A stretch of 64,000 nucleotides of DNA from Bog-257 sp963805985 (GTDB lineage Bacteria > Acidobacteriota > Terriglobia > Terriglobales > Acidobacteriaceae): NCBI GenBank assembly GCA_963805985.1, contig CAWDWG010000013.1, positions 62,001-126,000 on the forward strand, given 5' to 3'. This document shows, in pieces, positions 8,706-16,660 of the stretch. How positions within the stretch are numbered: the stretch's first letter is position 1; each line of letters starts with the position of its first letter. Below the pieces are notes generated by a model, which saw only the letters and a program-made list of their open reading frames with translations, had not been told where the DNA came from and ran no database searches. The position numbers were made by a program, and so were the translations under genes.

Positions 8706-10931
8706 CTAGCGGCCATATAGTGTAACCCTCGGGTTCGGGTCGGGATCGCCGTTGTACTGTCCCAAGTTAAGACCAACCAGGCCGGCCTGGCCGCCGGTGG
8801 CACCGGCAGTTCCCGTACCTGCCAGATAGATGACACTAACCACCTGACCCGAAGTGGTTGTAATGGTAAACCTGCCGAAGTTCGGTCCATACGTGGGATC
8901 GAGAACATAGGGGCCGCTGAACTTCTGGTTAAACTGCGGGGCGCCCGGTCCATTGGTGTCATAAATGGCGGCCCAGACTCCACCGGGCGGAGGCGTTCCC
9001 GCCACATCAACTTCATTGGTCACGCTTTGGGACACCGGGTCGACGGTTCCTCCGAGATAGGCGCCAAGGAACGACGTAATCGAGAAGGGAGATCCTGACT
9101 GCGGCGAGAACTCTCCCGAACTAACTGCAGGATCGGTCCCGACCGTGAACGCCGTGTTCTTAGTGACCAAATACCAAACCGGTTGGTACTGGATCGGTTG
9201 GCCGTTTGACGTCAGGTTGACGGTGACGCGGCCGCACGCGCTGGTAATCGCTCCGCAGGTCGCATCCACATTGTAGGTGCCGTCGTAGCTGTTTTGTGAG
9301 GCTGTCCCGGCATTACTCTCGTCGGTGAAGTAGCCGGGCAGCATGTCAATCCCGGAGCGCGTGATATTGCCATTGCCGTCGAACGTGGCTACGCCGATCG
9401 AGACATCGGGACCTGCCGACGTCAGTCCGCTCTGCTGGATTACGGAACAGGCGCCCTTGCCGGTGCAGGTTAGATTCGAGTTCGAGAAGCTTTCCGTGAT
9501 GCCGCCCGCTTCCTGCGGCAACAGCGTCACGATGGTCTGGGGACCAGAATTGTCGGTCTCGATGGCAACCAACTGATTGCTCGTGGCGGAAGTGGTGTAG
9601 TAGACGTAGTTGTACGCTTGGCCATTGACGGTCAGAGTTAAGGTGCCGCGACCGGAGTTGCCATTGGGACTGCCCAAGGTGCCGCTGGTAATCGCAAGTT
9701 CCCCGGACGCAGCTCCGTTGTCATTGATATCCTCTGCCCCGGCAGAAATGTTCAGCGAACTCAGGTTGAACATGCCCGCTGCGGCATAGCGACTCCCTCC
9801 GGGATCATTACCGAAGAGGCCGAACGCGTAACTGGAGACGTTTGGCGGCAGCGACAAGGACGTCTGCTTGGTCAACTGACCCGAGCCCCAGAAGCTCGAG
9901 TTGGTGATGATGAACGAGGAGGGGTTGGTGGTGGCCAGCGCCGCGCTCAGCCCGTATGTGCCGAGGCCGGAGATCAGATTGATGGTCGCAATATTGCTGC
10001 CCTTCGGAATGGTGTAAGTCGACGCGTTAAGCGTAACACTGGGGTAGGAGATCGGGCCTGGACCTGCCTGATCCATTACGCCGCCAGTGATGTTGCCCAC
10101 GAAGTCGCCGTTTGACATGAGGCTGCCGCCAGTAGCGGCAAGACTGCCGACCAGGTATACCGGTTGATAGACATTGCTGCCCGGAGGATTCTCCTCGTAA
10201 CCGTTGAACTGAAATGCATAATTGCCTTGCAATCTGCCGGTAACCGTTATGCTGAAGGTGGCAGTAGCGACCTCACCCAAGGAATCGGTCGCCTGGATGG
10301 TGAAACTGAAGACGCCTGCGCCGCTGAGCGTGGCGCCCGCCGGCGTGGAAATCGTGGCATTGTTGGCGCCGCCACCCATCGGCGGGGGGTTCGTGGTCAG
10401 AGTCATCACGCCGTTGGTGCAGGGCGGAGTCGGCGCACAAGGCGGCAAGCTGCCATAGGCCACTTCATAACCGTAGGGCTGAACGCCGTTGGCAGCAACG
10501 ATTGACTGCCCGTAACTCGATCCCACTACGCCGCTGGCCAACTGTACCGATGCCAGCGACAACGGCGGGTTGATCGTAATCGTGAAACCCTGCGAGGTTA
10601 CGGCAGCAATCGGAGTCTGCGAATCCACAACCTGCGCAGTGAAATTAAATGCCCCGGTCGTGGTAGGAGTGCCGCTGATCACGCCGTCGGTGGTTAAAGT
10701 CAAGCCTGGAGGCAAAGACCCCGCGATCACAGTCCATGTGTAGGGCGTGGTGCCGCCGCCGACGATCAGCAACTGCTTGTAAGCCAATCCGGGAACGCCC
10801 TGCGAAAGGTTAACCTGCGAGATCTGCAGCGCGCTCGGACCATTCTGAGGCATCGTACCGGAACAGCCGCTTAAAATTGCACACACCAAGCATCCCAAAA
10901 ATAAATACAGGAAAGGCTTTAGCCCTTGCAT
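8706..10931 (-). CDS. Large Ig-like (He_PIG) repeat lipoprotein
   Basis: 741 residues from the ATG at 10931, chosen because AAGGAG lies 6-7 bases upstream; an in-frame GTG seven codons earlier has no such site. A lipobox LSGC puts the lipidated cysteine at residue 23, so a surface or outer-membrane lipoprotein is expected. Residues ~38-125 contain a putative-Ig (He_PIG) module with the typical GSLPPGLTL and GVISGTPTTTGAF phrases; a second, more degenerate module follows with GSLPPCAPTPPC. The remaining ~500 residues are low in charge, rich in Gly/Ser/Thr/Asn and beta-strand-like, with no catalytic motif. Role unknown; adhesion or scaffolding is a guess. Confidence 0.8.
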   Translation of the reverse strand: MQGLKPFLYLFLGCLVCAILSGCSGTMPQNGPSALQISQVNLSQGVPGLAYKQLLIVGGGTTPYTWTVIAGSLPPGLTLTTDGVISGTPTTTGAFNFTAQVVDSQTPIAAVTSQGFTITINPPLSLASVQLASGVVGSSYGQSIVAANGVQPYGYEVAYGSLPPCAPTPPCTNGVMTLTTNPPPMGGGANNATISTPAGATLSGAGVFSFTIQATDSLGEVATATFSITVTGRLQGNYAFQFNGYEENPPGSNVYQPVYLVGSLAATGGSLMSNGDFVGNITGGVMDQAGPGPISYPSVTLNASTYTIPKGSNIATINLISGLGTYGLSAALATTNPSSFIITNSSFWGSGQLTKQTSLSLPPNVSSYAFGLFGNDPGGSRYAAAGMFNLSSLNISAGAEDINDNGAASGELAITSGTLGSPNGNSGRGTLTLTVNGQAYNYVYYTTSATSNQLVAIETDNSGPQTIVTLLPQEAGGITESFSNSNLTCTGKGACSVIQQSGLTSAGPDVSIGVATFDGNGNITRSGIDMLPGYFTDESNAGTASQNSYDGTYNVDATCGAITSACGRVTVNLTSNGQPIQYQPVWYLVTKNTAFTVGTDPAVSSGEFSPQSGSPFSITSFLGAYLGGTVDPVSQSVTNEVDVAGTPPPGGVWAAIYDTNGPGAPQFNQKFSGPYVLDPTYGPNFGRFTITTTSGQVVSVIYLAGTGTAGATGGQAGLVGLNLGQYNGDPDPNPRVTLYGR

Positions 10932-11243
10932 GAATCTCCTTGTTGACACCACAGAAGCTGGTTTTAGACGCTACTCCGGGGGGCGGCCGGCCAAAACTGA
11001 CAGAGGCGCTGCTGCATCCAGCCTGCTGTCAGACCACACACCATTCGGCGACCGCTTAGCGTGTATAGGGTAGCAGAGTAACTGAATCATAACTAAATGC
11101 AAGCACTTTTTTGCCGTATGAGACACTTCGGGTGACTGCGGGAAGAACACTTCCCGTTGTGGAAAGTTCTGCCGTCCGTCCCAGGTTATTTTCTCGTACC
11201 CGCTAGCCTCTGCTATCCTCATGCTTCTTCCTGGAGAACGAAC
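10932..11243. other. Divergent intergenic region, lipoprotein/M13 peptidase
   Basis: 312 bases between two divergent genes, presumably carrying both promoters. The only in-frame ORFs here are extensions or shadows. A TATGAT hexamer on the minus strand near 11090 and TATCCT at 11213-11218 are possible -10 boxes, but neither has a convincing -35. I see no strong repeat. Confidence 0.4.
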
Positions 11244-13334
11244 GTGTCCTATCGATCGCTTCTTCTTTGCACAGCTTCGCTGATGCTTGCGGTTGTGGCT
11301 GCTGCCCAGCAGGCGAGTGCTCAAGCTCCAGCAGCAACGAACCCGCCGAAAACCGATGTGTACGTGGAGCCGGTTCTGCCCTATACGCCGAGCCTCGACG
11401 TTAAGGCTATGGATCGTTCCGTCGATCCCTGCAACGACTTCTACACCTACTCCTGCGGCGGTTGGCAAAAGAATAACCCCATTCCTCCCGACCAGACCTC
11501 CTGGAGCGTTTACGCCAAGCTGTATGAGGACAATCTGGCTTACCTGCGCGCCATTCTGGAGCAGGCAGCGACTGCCAAACATCGCGATGCGGTGACGCAG
11601 AAGATCGGCGACTACTACGCCGCCTGCATGGATGAAACGGCTGTCGAAAAACGAGGCGGCAAGCCATTGACACCGGACCTCGTCGAGATCACGGGATTAC
11701 AGAACCTGCGCCAGATGGCTGCGCTGGTGGCCCGGCTGCATCTGGCCGGCGACTCCATGCTGTTCGGCAGCGATTCGCAGCAGGACCCGGACAACTCGGA
11801 TGCCATGATTGTCGGCCTTGGCCAGGGAGGCCTGGGGCTGCCCGACCGCGATTACTACACCAAGGACGACCCCAAATCGAAGGAAATCCGCGAGCGCTAC
11901 GTGCAGCACGTCCAGAACATGTTCCAGCTTCTGGGCGATGCGCCCGACGTTGCTAAGCAGGAAGCTGCTACGGTGATGCGGATTGAAACTGCCCTGGCTA
12001 AAGCTTCGCTGACCCAGGTTGAACGCCGCGACCCGTACAAAGTCACGCACAAAATGAAGGTCGCCGAGCTCAACCAGATCGCGCCGAATTTCGATTGGAC
12101 TGCCTACTTCAAGGTGAGCGAAGTTCCTCCCTTTAACATTCTCAATGTCGATGCTCCCGAGTTCTTCAAGGCTATGAGTAGCCAGTTGTCGTCGGTGTCG
12201 CTGGACGACTGGAAGGTCTACCTGCGGTTTCATCTGGTTCACTCTAGCGCGCCGTATCTTTCTGCCGCCTTCGTCAACGAAAATTTTGATTTCTATCGCA
12301 AATATCTGCACGGCGCGAAGGAGTTGCAGCCGCGCTGGAAGCGCTGCGTGGAGTACGTTGACGACCAGCTGGGCGAGGCATTGGGGCAAGCGTACGTCCG
12401 CAAAACCTTTCCGCCTGAGCTGAAAGCGGCGACGTTGAAGATGACGCAGGAAATCGAAGACACGATGGCGATGCGCATCCAGCAACTGGATTGGATGAGC
12501 CCCGCCACCAAGCAGCAGGCGCTGAACAAGCTCCACTCGATTCGCAACAAGATCGGTTATCCGGACAAGTGGCGCGATTACAGCTCGGTGGAAATTGTCC
12601 GCGACGATTTCTTCGGCAACGTCGATCGGGCCACGATCTTTGAGAGTCACCGCGAGTTCAACAAGGTCGGCAAGCCCACCGATCGCACGGAGTGGGACAT
12701 GACTCCGCCAACGGTCAACGCGTATTACAGCGGCCAGATGAACGACATCAACTTCCCTGCCGGAGTGCTGCAGCCGCCGCTTTACGACGCCAAGATGGAT
12801 GACGCTCCCAACTACGGCAACACGGGCTCAACCATCGGCCACGAGTTGACCCACGGCTTCGACGATGAAGGCCGGCAATACGACGCGAAGGGCAATCTGA
12901 AAGATTGGTGGACGACGAAAGATGCGGCGCAGTTCAACAAGCACGCCAACTGCGTGGTCGATCAGTACGCGAAGTACATTATCGTCGACGACATTCACAT
13001 CAATTCCAAGCTGACCGAGGGGGAAGACATCGCCGACCTCGGTGGCACGGTTCTCGCGTACATCGCATGGAAGGACGCCGACAAGAGCATGCAACTGGCT
13101 GATCGCGACGGGCTCACTCCCGATCAGCGTTACTTTGTCGGCTTCGCGCAGTGGGCCTGCGAGAACGATCGTCCCGAAGATCTGCGGGCGCGCGCGATCA
13201 CCGATCCGCATTCGCCGGCAAAGTATCGTATCAATGGCGTGGTGGTGAACATGCCGGAGTTCGGCGCGGCCTTCAGCTGCAAGGCTGGCTCGCCGATGGT
13301 GAAGCCTGCCGACAAAGTATGTAAGGTTTGGTGA
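11244..13334 (+). CDS. M13 family metallopeptidase (neprilysin/PepO-like)
   Basis: 696 residues from the GTG at 11244 (CTGGAGA upstream), which places a signal peptide at residues 1-24 (cleavage after ASAQ). The mature protein has the M13 opening MDRSVDPCNDFYTYSCGGW and all catalytic features: substrate-binding NAYYS (492-496), zinc motif HELTH (533-537, in GHELTHGFDDEG), and the third ligand Glu594 in EDIADLGG. It ends CKVW, like neprilysin relatives (CxxW). Expected to be a periplasmic or surface zinc endopeptidase that cuts peptides on the amino side of hydrophobic residues. Monocistronic. Confidence 0.95.
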   Translation: MSYRSLLLCTASLMLAVVAAAQQASAQAPAATNPPKTDVYVEPVLPYTPSLDVKAMDRSVDPCNDFYTYSCGGWQKNNPIPPDQTSWSVYAKLYEDNLAYLRAILEQAATAKHRDAVTQKIGDYYAACMDETAVEKRGGKPLTPDLVEITGLQNLRQMAALVARLHLAGDSMLFGSDSQQDPDNSDAMIVGLGQGGLGLPDRDYYTKDDPKSKEIRERYVQHVQNMFQLLGDAPDVAKQEAATVMRIETALAKASLTQVERRDPYKVTHKMKVAELNQIAPNFDWTAYFKVSEVPPFNILNVDAPEFFKAMSSQLSSVSLDDWKVYLRFHLVHSSAPYLSAAFVNENFDFYRKYLHGAKELQPRWKRCVEYVDDQLGEALGQAYVRKTFPPELKAATLKMTQEIEDTMAMRIQQLDWMSPATKQQALNKLHSIRNKIGYPDKWRDYSSVEIVRDDFFGNVDRATIFESHREFNKVGKPTDRTEWDMTPPTVNAYYSGQMNDINFPAGVLQPPLYDAKMDDAPNYGNTGSTIGHELTHGFDDEGRQYDAKGNLKDWWTTKDAAQFNKHANCVVDQYAKYIIVDDIHINSKLTEGEDIADLGGTVLAYIAWKDADKSMQLADRDGLTPDQRYFVGFAQWACENDRPEDLRARAITDPHSPAKYRINGVVVNMPEFGAAFSCKAGSPMVKPADKVCKVW

Positions 13335-13496
13335 AGGCCGGCGTAAGGGCGGGGCAGGCCGGCCCGCTTGAGGGCCGCTTTGTCACCACCGTGGCCAGCG
13401 CCCGCAATGTGAATATTGCTGGCCGCTGGGCCGCTGTCTATGGTTAAAATGGTAGGAAATTTGTAAACTTGGCTGACCCCTATTTGGAGTTACAAG

Positions 13497-13886
13497 TTGG
13501 AACACGTTCTTATCGTAGAGGATCAAGCGTCCGAGATTCGGGCGGTCGCCGATCTAGTCGCGTCGCTGGGTGCTACCAACATTGAGGCTCGCGCCTCGGC
13601 CAGTGCTGCCATCGTCTATTTGGAGTCGGCACTGGAAGGCAAAATCGCCCTCCCCGATGTGATCGTCGTCGATCTGGATCTCGGCTACGAGAGCGGTTTT
13701 GAGCTGCTGCGGTTTTGGCACGCCAACCCCAGGCTGGCCACGAGCCGACTGATCGTCTGGACCATCATGGGCGCAGAGCAGCAGGAGATCTGCCAACTGT
13801 TTAAGGTAGACGCCATCGTATCGAAAGCGGATGGCCTGCCTGCGTTGAAGAGCGCGATCGAACCGCGCGCCCAGATCGCGTCTTAA
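13497..13886 (+). CDS. Single-domain response-regulator receiver protein
   Basis: 129 residues from a TTG start with GGAG about 9 bases upstream. A lone receiver domain: acidic pair in LIVEDQ (residues 5-10), phospho-acceptor in VVDLDLG (Asp59 or Asp61), switch Thr in VWTIMG and conserved Lys in VSKADGL. No output domain. It precedes the rsb cluster by 115 bases on the same strand. It may be a phosphoryl sink or an allosteric partner of the kinases at 16661 and 18807, but the gap may hold a separate promoter for rsbR. Confidence 0.85.
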   Translation: MEHVLIVEDQASEIRAVADLVASLGATNIEARASASAAIVYLESALEGKIALPDVIVVDLDLGYESGFELLRFWHANPRLATSRLIVWTIMGAEQQEICQLFKVDAIVSKADGLPALKSAIEPRAQIAS

Positions 13887-14001
13887 GCTTCCCTTTTTAC
13901 ATACCAGTTGCACTCTCCGTCAGCAGTGCTGCCAAAAACGGGCTGCTGAAATTGCATTACAATGCGAAATTGCGCGTTTGACGCCTGTCTGGAGGACACT
14001 C

Positions 14002-14895
14002 ATGAGCAAACTGGGGGAAATCATCTCCCGCAACGAAGACCACATCCGCGGCGAGTGGATGAAGCACATGACGGCGTCTGTCCAACGGGCCGACCTCATG
14101 AGCAATGTGGAATTACAGGAGCAAAGCCGGGCGCTGCTGAGTGCCATCATCAAGGGCGCGTCGTCGAGCCAGCCTGACGATCCCTCCAGCCCGGCGTGGA
14201 GCACAGCCCGTGAACTGCTGCAGGATATCTCCGCCTCGCGCGCGCGCCAGGGATTTTCGCCCTCCGAGACAGCTATGTTCGTGCTGTCTCTCAAGCAGCC
14301 GATTTTTGGGACCATCCAGCGCGAGCTCTCCGCCAATCCCAAGGAGATGGTCGACGTCTTCTGGAACTGCACCCAGTTGCTGGACAAGTTGGCGCTGCTG
14401 ACCACCGAGTCGTTTATGGCAGTTCGCGAGGAGCTGATCTCACGCCAGCAGCAGGAATTGCTGGAGCTTTCCACCCCGGTGGTGAAGTTGTGGGACGGGA
14501 TTCTGGCGCTTCCGATCATCGGAACGCTGGACAGCTCGCGAACTCAGGTGGTGATGGAAGAGCTGCTGCAAACCGTGGTGGCGACGAATTCCAAGTTCGC
14601 CATCATCGATATCACGGGCGTCCCCACGGTTGACACGCTGGTAGCGCAGCATCTGCTGAAAACCATAACCGCGGCCCGTCTTATGGGCGCGGAATGCATC
14701 ATAAGCGGAGTGCGTCCGCAAATCGCGCAGACCATCGTCCATCTCGGCATCAACCTGGAGGATGTCGTGACCAAGGCGAAGCTGTCCGATGCCTTCGCGC
14801 TGGCGCTCCACAGGAGCGGCAGGAGCGTAGTAAGAATCGCAAACGCGCAGAATGAAAATGCCAGCTCGTCGCCGCTGCGGCGCAAGGAGGGCTGA
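14002..14895 (+). CDS. rsbR: RsbR-type stressosome scaffold protein
   Basis: 297 residues from the ATG at 14002 (GGAGG 7 bases upstream). Residues ~10-150 are helical and match the RsbRD-type non-haem sensory N-terminal domain; residues ~165-275 are a STAS domain. The two threonines phosphorylated in Bacillus RsbR by RsbT have clear counterparts: Thr212 (TVDTLVAQ) and Thr244 (RPQIAQT). In known stressosomes RsbR and RsbS assemble a large cytosolic scaffold that holds RsbT until stress. The stop codon is one base from the rsbS start, so translation is coupled. What the N-terminal domain senses is unknown; there is no PAS or globin signature. Confidence 0.93.
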   Translation: MSKLGEIISRNEDHIRGEWMKHMTASVQRADLMSNVELQEQSRALLSAIIKGASSSQPDDPSSPAWSTARELLQDISASRARQGFSPSETAMFVLSLKQPIFGTIQRELSANPKEMVDVFWNCTQLLDKLALLTTESFMAVREELISRQQQELLELSTPVVKLWDGILALPIIGTLDSSRTQVVMEELLQTVVATNSKFAIIDITGVPTVDTLVAQHLLKTITAARLMGAECIISGVRPQIAQTIVHLGINLEDVVTKAKLSDAFALALHRSGRSVVRIANAQNENASSSPLRRKEG

Positions 14896-14896
14896 T

Positions 14897-15286
14897 ATGG
14901 AGCGAATCCCAATTCTGCGGATGGGGCCGTTTCTGCTGATCACCATCCAGGTGGACATGCACGACAAGCTGGCCATGCAGCTGCAGGACGATGTGGCGCA
15001 ACGCATCTCGGACTGGGGCTCGGCGGGCGTGCTGATCGACATTTCTTCGCTGGAAATTGTCGACTCCTTCATCGGCCGCATGCTGGCCAACATTGCCGCC
15101 ATGTCGCGGGTGCTGGGTGCGGACACGGTAGTCGTCGGGATGCAGCCGGCGGTTGCCATCACTCTGGTCGAGCTGGGTATGTCCTTGCCCGGAGTTCGCA
15201 CCGCGCTGAACGTGGAATCGGGCATGGAACTACTGTACGGATCGATGGGAATGTTTCTAGGTGCGCATGACCGTACTGAAGCGTGA
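14897..15286 (+). CDS. rsbS: RsbS-type stressosome STAS protein
   Basis: 129 residues, a single STAS domain and nothing else, as in Bacillus RsbS. AAGGAGG lies about 6 bases before the ATG. The phosphorylation site is present: Ser57 in EIVDSFIGR aligns with Bacillus Ser59, and the MQPAVAITLVELG stretch is nearly identical to family members. Together with RsbR it forms the stressosome core; phosphorylation by RsbT releases the kinase. The gene overlaps the rsbT start by about 20 bases, so the two are translationally coupled. Confidence 0.95.
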   Translation: MERIPILRMGPFLLITIQVDMHDKLAMQLQDDVAQRISDWGSAGVLIDISSLEIVDSFIGRMLANIAAMSRVLGADTVVVGMQPAVAITLVELGMSLPGVRTALNVESGMELLYGSMGMFLGAHDRTEA

Positions 15287-15671
15287 ACAATTTCCGCTGC
15301 AGACCTCCAGCGATGTGGTGTCTGCCCGGCAGCGAGTGCGGCAGATGGCGATCGAGCTGCGCTTCAGCCTGGTCGACCAGACCAAGCTGGTGACCGCGGC
15401 CAGCGAATTGGCGCGCAATGCGCTGGACCATGGCCGCGGGGGCCAAATGAGCATCGAAGTAGTGAACGGCATGTCCAAGACCGGGCTGAAGCTGACCTTC
15501 GAGGACAACGGGCCGGGCATTCCCGACATCGACATGGCCCTGAAAGACGGATTCACAACCGGTTCAGGCATGGGACTGGGGCTAGGCGGCAGCCGGCGCC
15601 TGGTCAATGAGTTCGCCATCGAATCGGAAGTCGGCAAGGGTACCAGGATTACGGTCGTACGATGGAAATAG
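15267..15671 (+). CDS. rsbT: RsbT-type serine/threonine kinase of the stressosome
   Basis: 134 residues, the usual size. A GHKL/HATPase fold is shown by the N-box SELARNALDHG (Asn51), G1 box EDNGPGIP (Asp80), and G2 box SGMGLGLGGSRRL (100-112). Start taken at ATG 15267; GTG 15261 two codons earlier is equally possible. RsbT phosphorylates RsbR and RsbS and, once free, activates a downstream partner (RsbU in Bacillus). No RsbU-type gene is present here; the next gene overlaps by 10 bases and encodes a phosphatase that itself carries an RsbT-like domain. Confidence 0.94.
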   Translation: MTVLKREQFPLQTSSDVVSARQRVRQMAIELRFSLVDQTKLVTAASELARNALDHGRGGQMSIEVVNGMSKTGLKLTFEDNGPGIPDIDMALKDGFTTGSGMGLGLGGSRRLVNEFAIESEVGKGTRITVVRWK

Positions 15672-16657
15672 CCACCACGGAGTACGTTGCCCTCACCGAC
15701 TCCAGCTCTGTCAGTGAGGCTCGCCGCCGCGGCCTGCTGCTGGCCGAGAAGCTCGGCTTCGACGAAGTACGCTGCGGCGAGTTTGCTCTGCTGATCACCG
15801 AAGTCTCGCGCAACGTTCTGGCCCACGCGCAGATCGGGCAAGCCATCCTCATGGGAGTGAAGAATTCTCACGGCTCCATCGCGCGGGTCTTGGCGTTGGA
15901 CAAGGGGCCGGGCATAGCGGACGTAACCCAGGCGATGCGCGATGGGTATTCGACCAACGGCACGATGGGCAACGGTCTTGGCGCCATGAAGCGATTGGCT
16001 GGGACGCTGGAAATCTTCACCGGACAGAGCGGAACCATAGTGTTGCTGGAGTTAGGATCGCCGGCTGCGCAACATGGGCTGCAGATAGCCGGCATGGCGG
16101 TGCCTTATCCGGGAGAACGGCTGTGCGGAGACGGGTGGGCGTATCACCGCGAGCCTGCACGAAGCACGATCCTGCTGGTAGACGGGTTGGGGCATGGAAT
16201 CCTGGCTGCGGAAGCGGCTGAAGAAGCGATCGACATTTTTCACCGCCGCGTGGAGCGTACGCCGGGCGAGATTCTTTCCCACGTGCATGACGGGCTGAAG
16301 AAGACGCGGGGAGCGGTGGCCGCGGTGGCTGAGATTCGGCCCGGGGAAAAGATCCTTACGTATGCTGCCGTCGGCAACACGGCGGCCAGCATCTTAAGCA
16401 AAGGGAATTCCAGCAGCCTGGTTTCGCATAGTGGCACGCTGGGAGTTGCATCGCCGCGCATCCAGGAATTCCGGGTAGAGTGGCCCGACGACGCCATCCT
16501 GATCATGCATTCCGACGGACTGACATCGCGCTGGGATCTCTCCGGCTATTCCGGATTGCTCTCGCGGCACGCGGCCATCATTGGAGGCGCACTTCTGCGC
16601 GATTTCCGGCGGCAACGCGACGATGCCAGCGTAGTGGTGGTTAAGGCTGCGGCCTGA
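15662..16657 (+). CDS. RsbT-like ATPase fused to an RsbX/SpoIIE-type PP2C phosphatase
   Basis: 331 residues in two parts. Residues 1-135 are a second RsbT-like HATPase domain (TEVSRNVLAHA N-box, DKGPGIAD, TMGNGLGAMKRL). Residues ~140-330 are a PP2C-like phosphatase with metal-binding aspartates in CGDGW and LVDGLGHG, followed by HSDGLTSRW and DDASVVV. This resembles RsbX, which resets the stressosome by dephosphorylating RsbR and RsbS, with a kinase-like domain added. The same polypeptide could thus both modify and reset the scaffold, or the first domain may act only as an adaptor. ATG overlaps rsbT by 10 bases; the next gene starts 3 bases after the stop. Confidence 0.88.
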   Translation: MEIATTEYVALTDSSSVSEARRRGLLLAEKLGFDEVRCGEFALLITEVSRNVLAHAQIGQAILMGVKNSHGSIARVLALDKGPGIADVTQAMRDGYSTNGTMGNGLGAMKRLAGTLEIFTGQSGTIVLLELGSPAAQHGLQIAGMAVPYPGERLCGDGWAYHREPARSTILLVDGLGHGILAAEAAEEAIDIFHRRVERTPGEILSHVHDGLKKTRGAVAAVAEIRPGEKILTYAAVGNTAASILSKGNSSSLVSHSGTLGVASPRIQEFRVEWPDDAILIMHSDGLTSRWDLSGYSGLLSRHAAIIGGALLRDFRRQRDDASVVVVKAAA

Positions 16658-16660
16658 ATC

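Noticed and set aside
13335..13496. GC-rich inverted words after the M13 peptidase gene as a terminator
   Set aside because: Several short GGCCGGC pairings are possible, but no single stable stem or T tract stands out.
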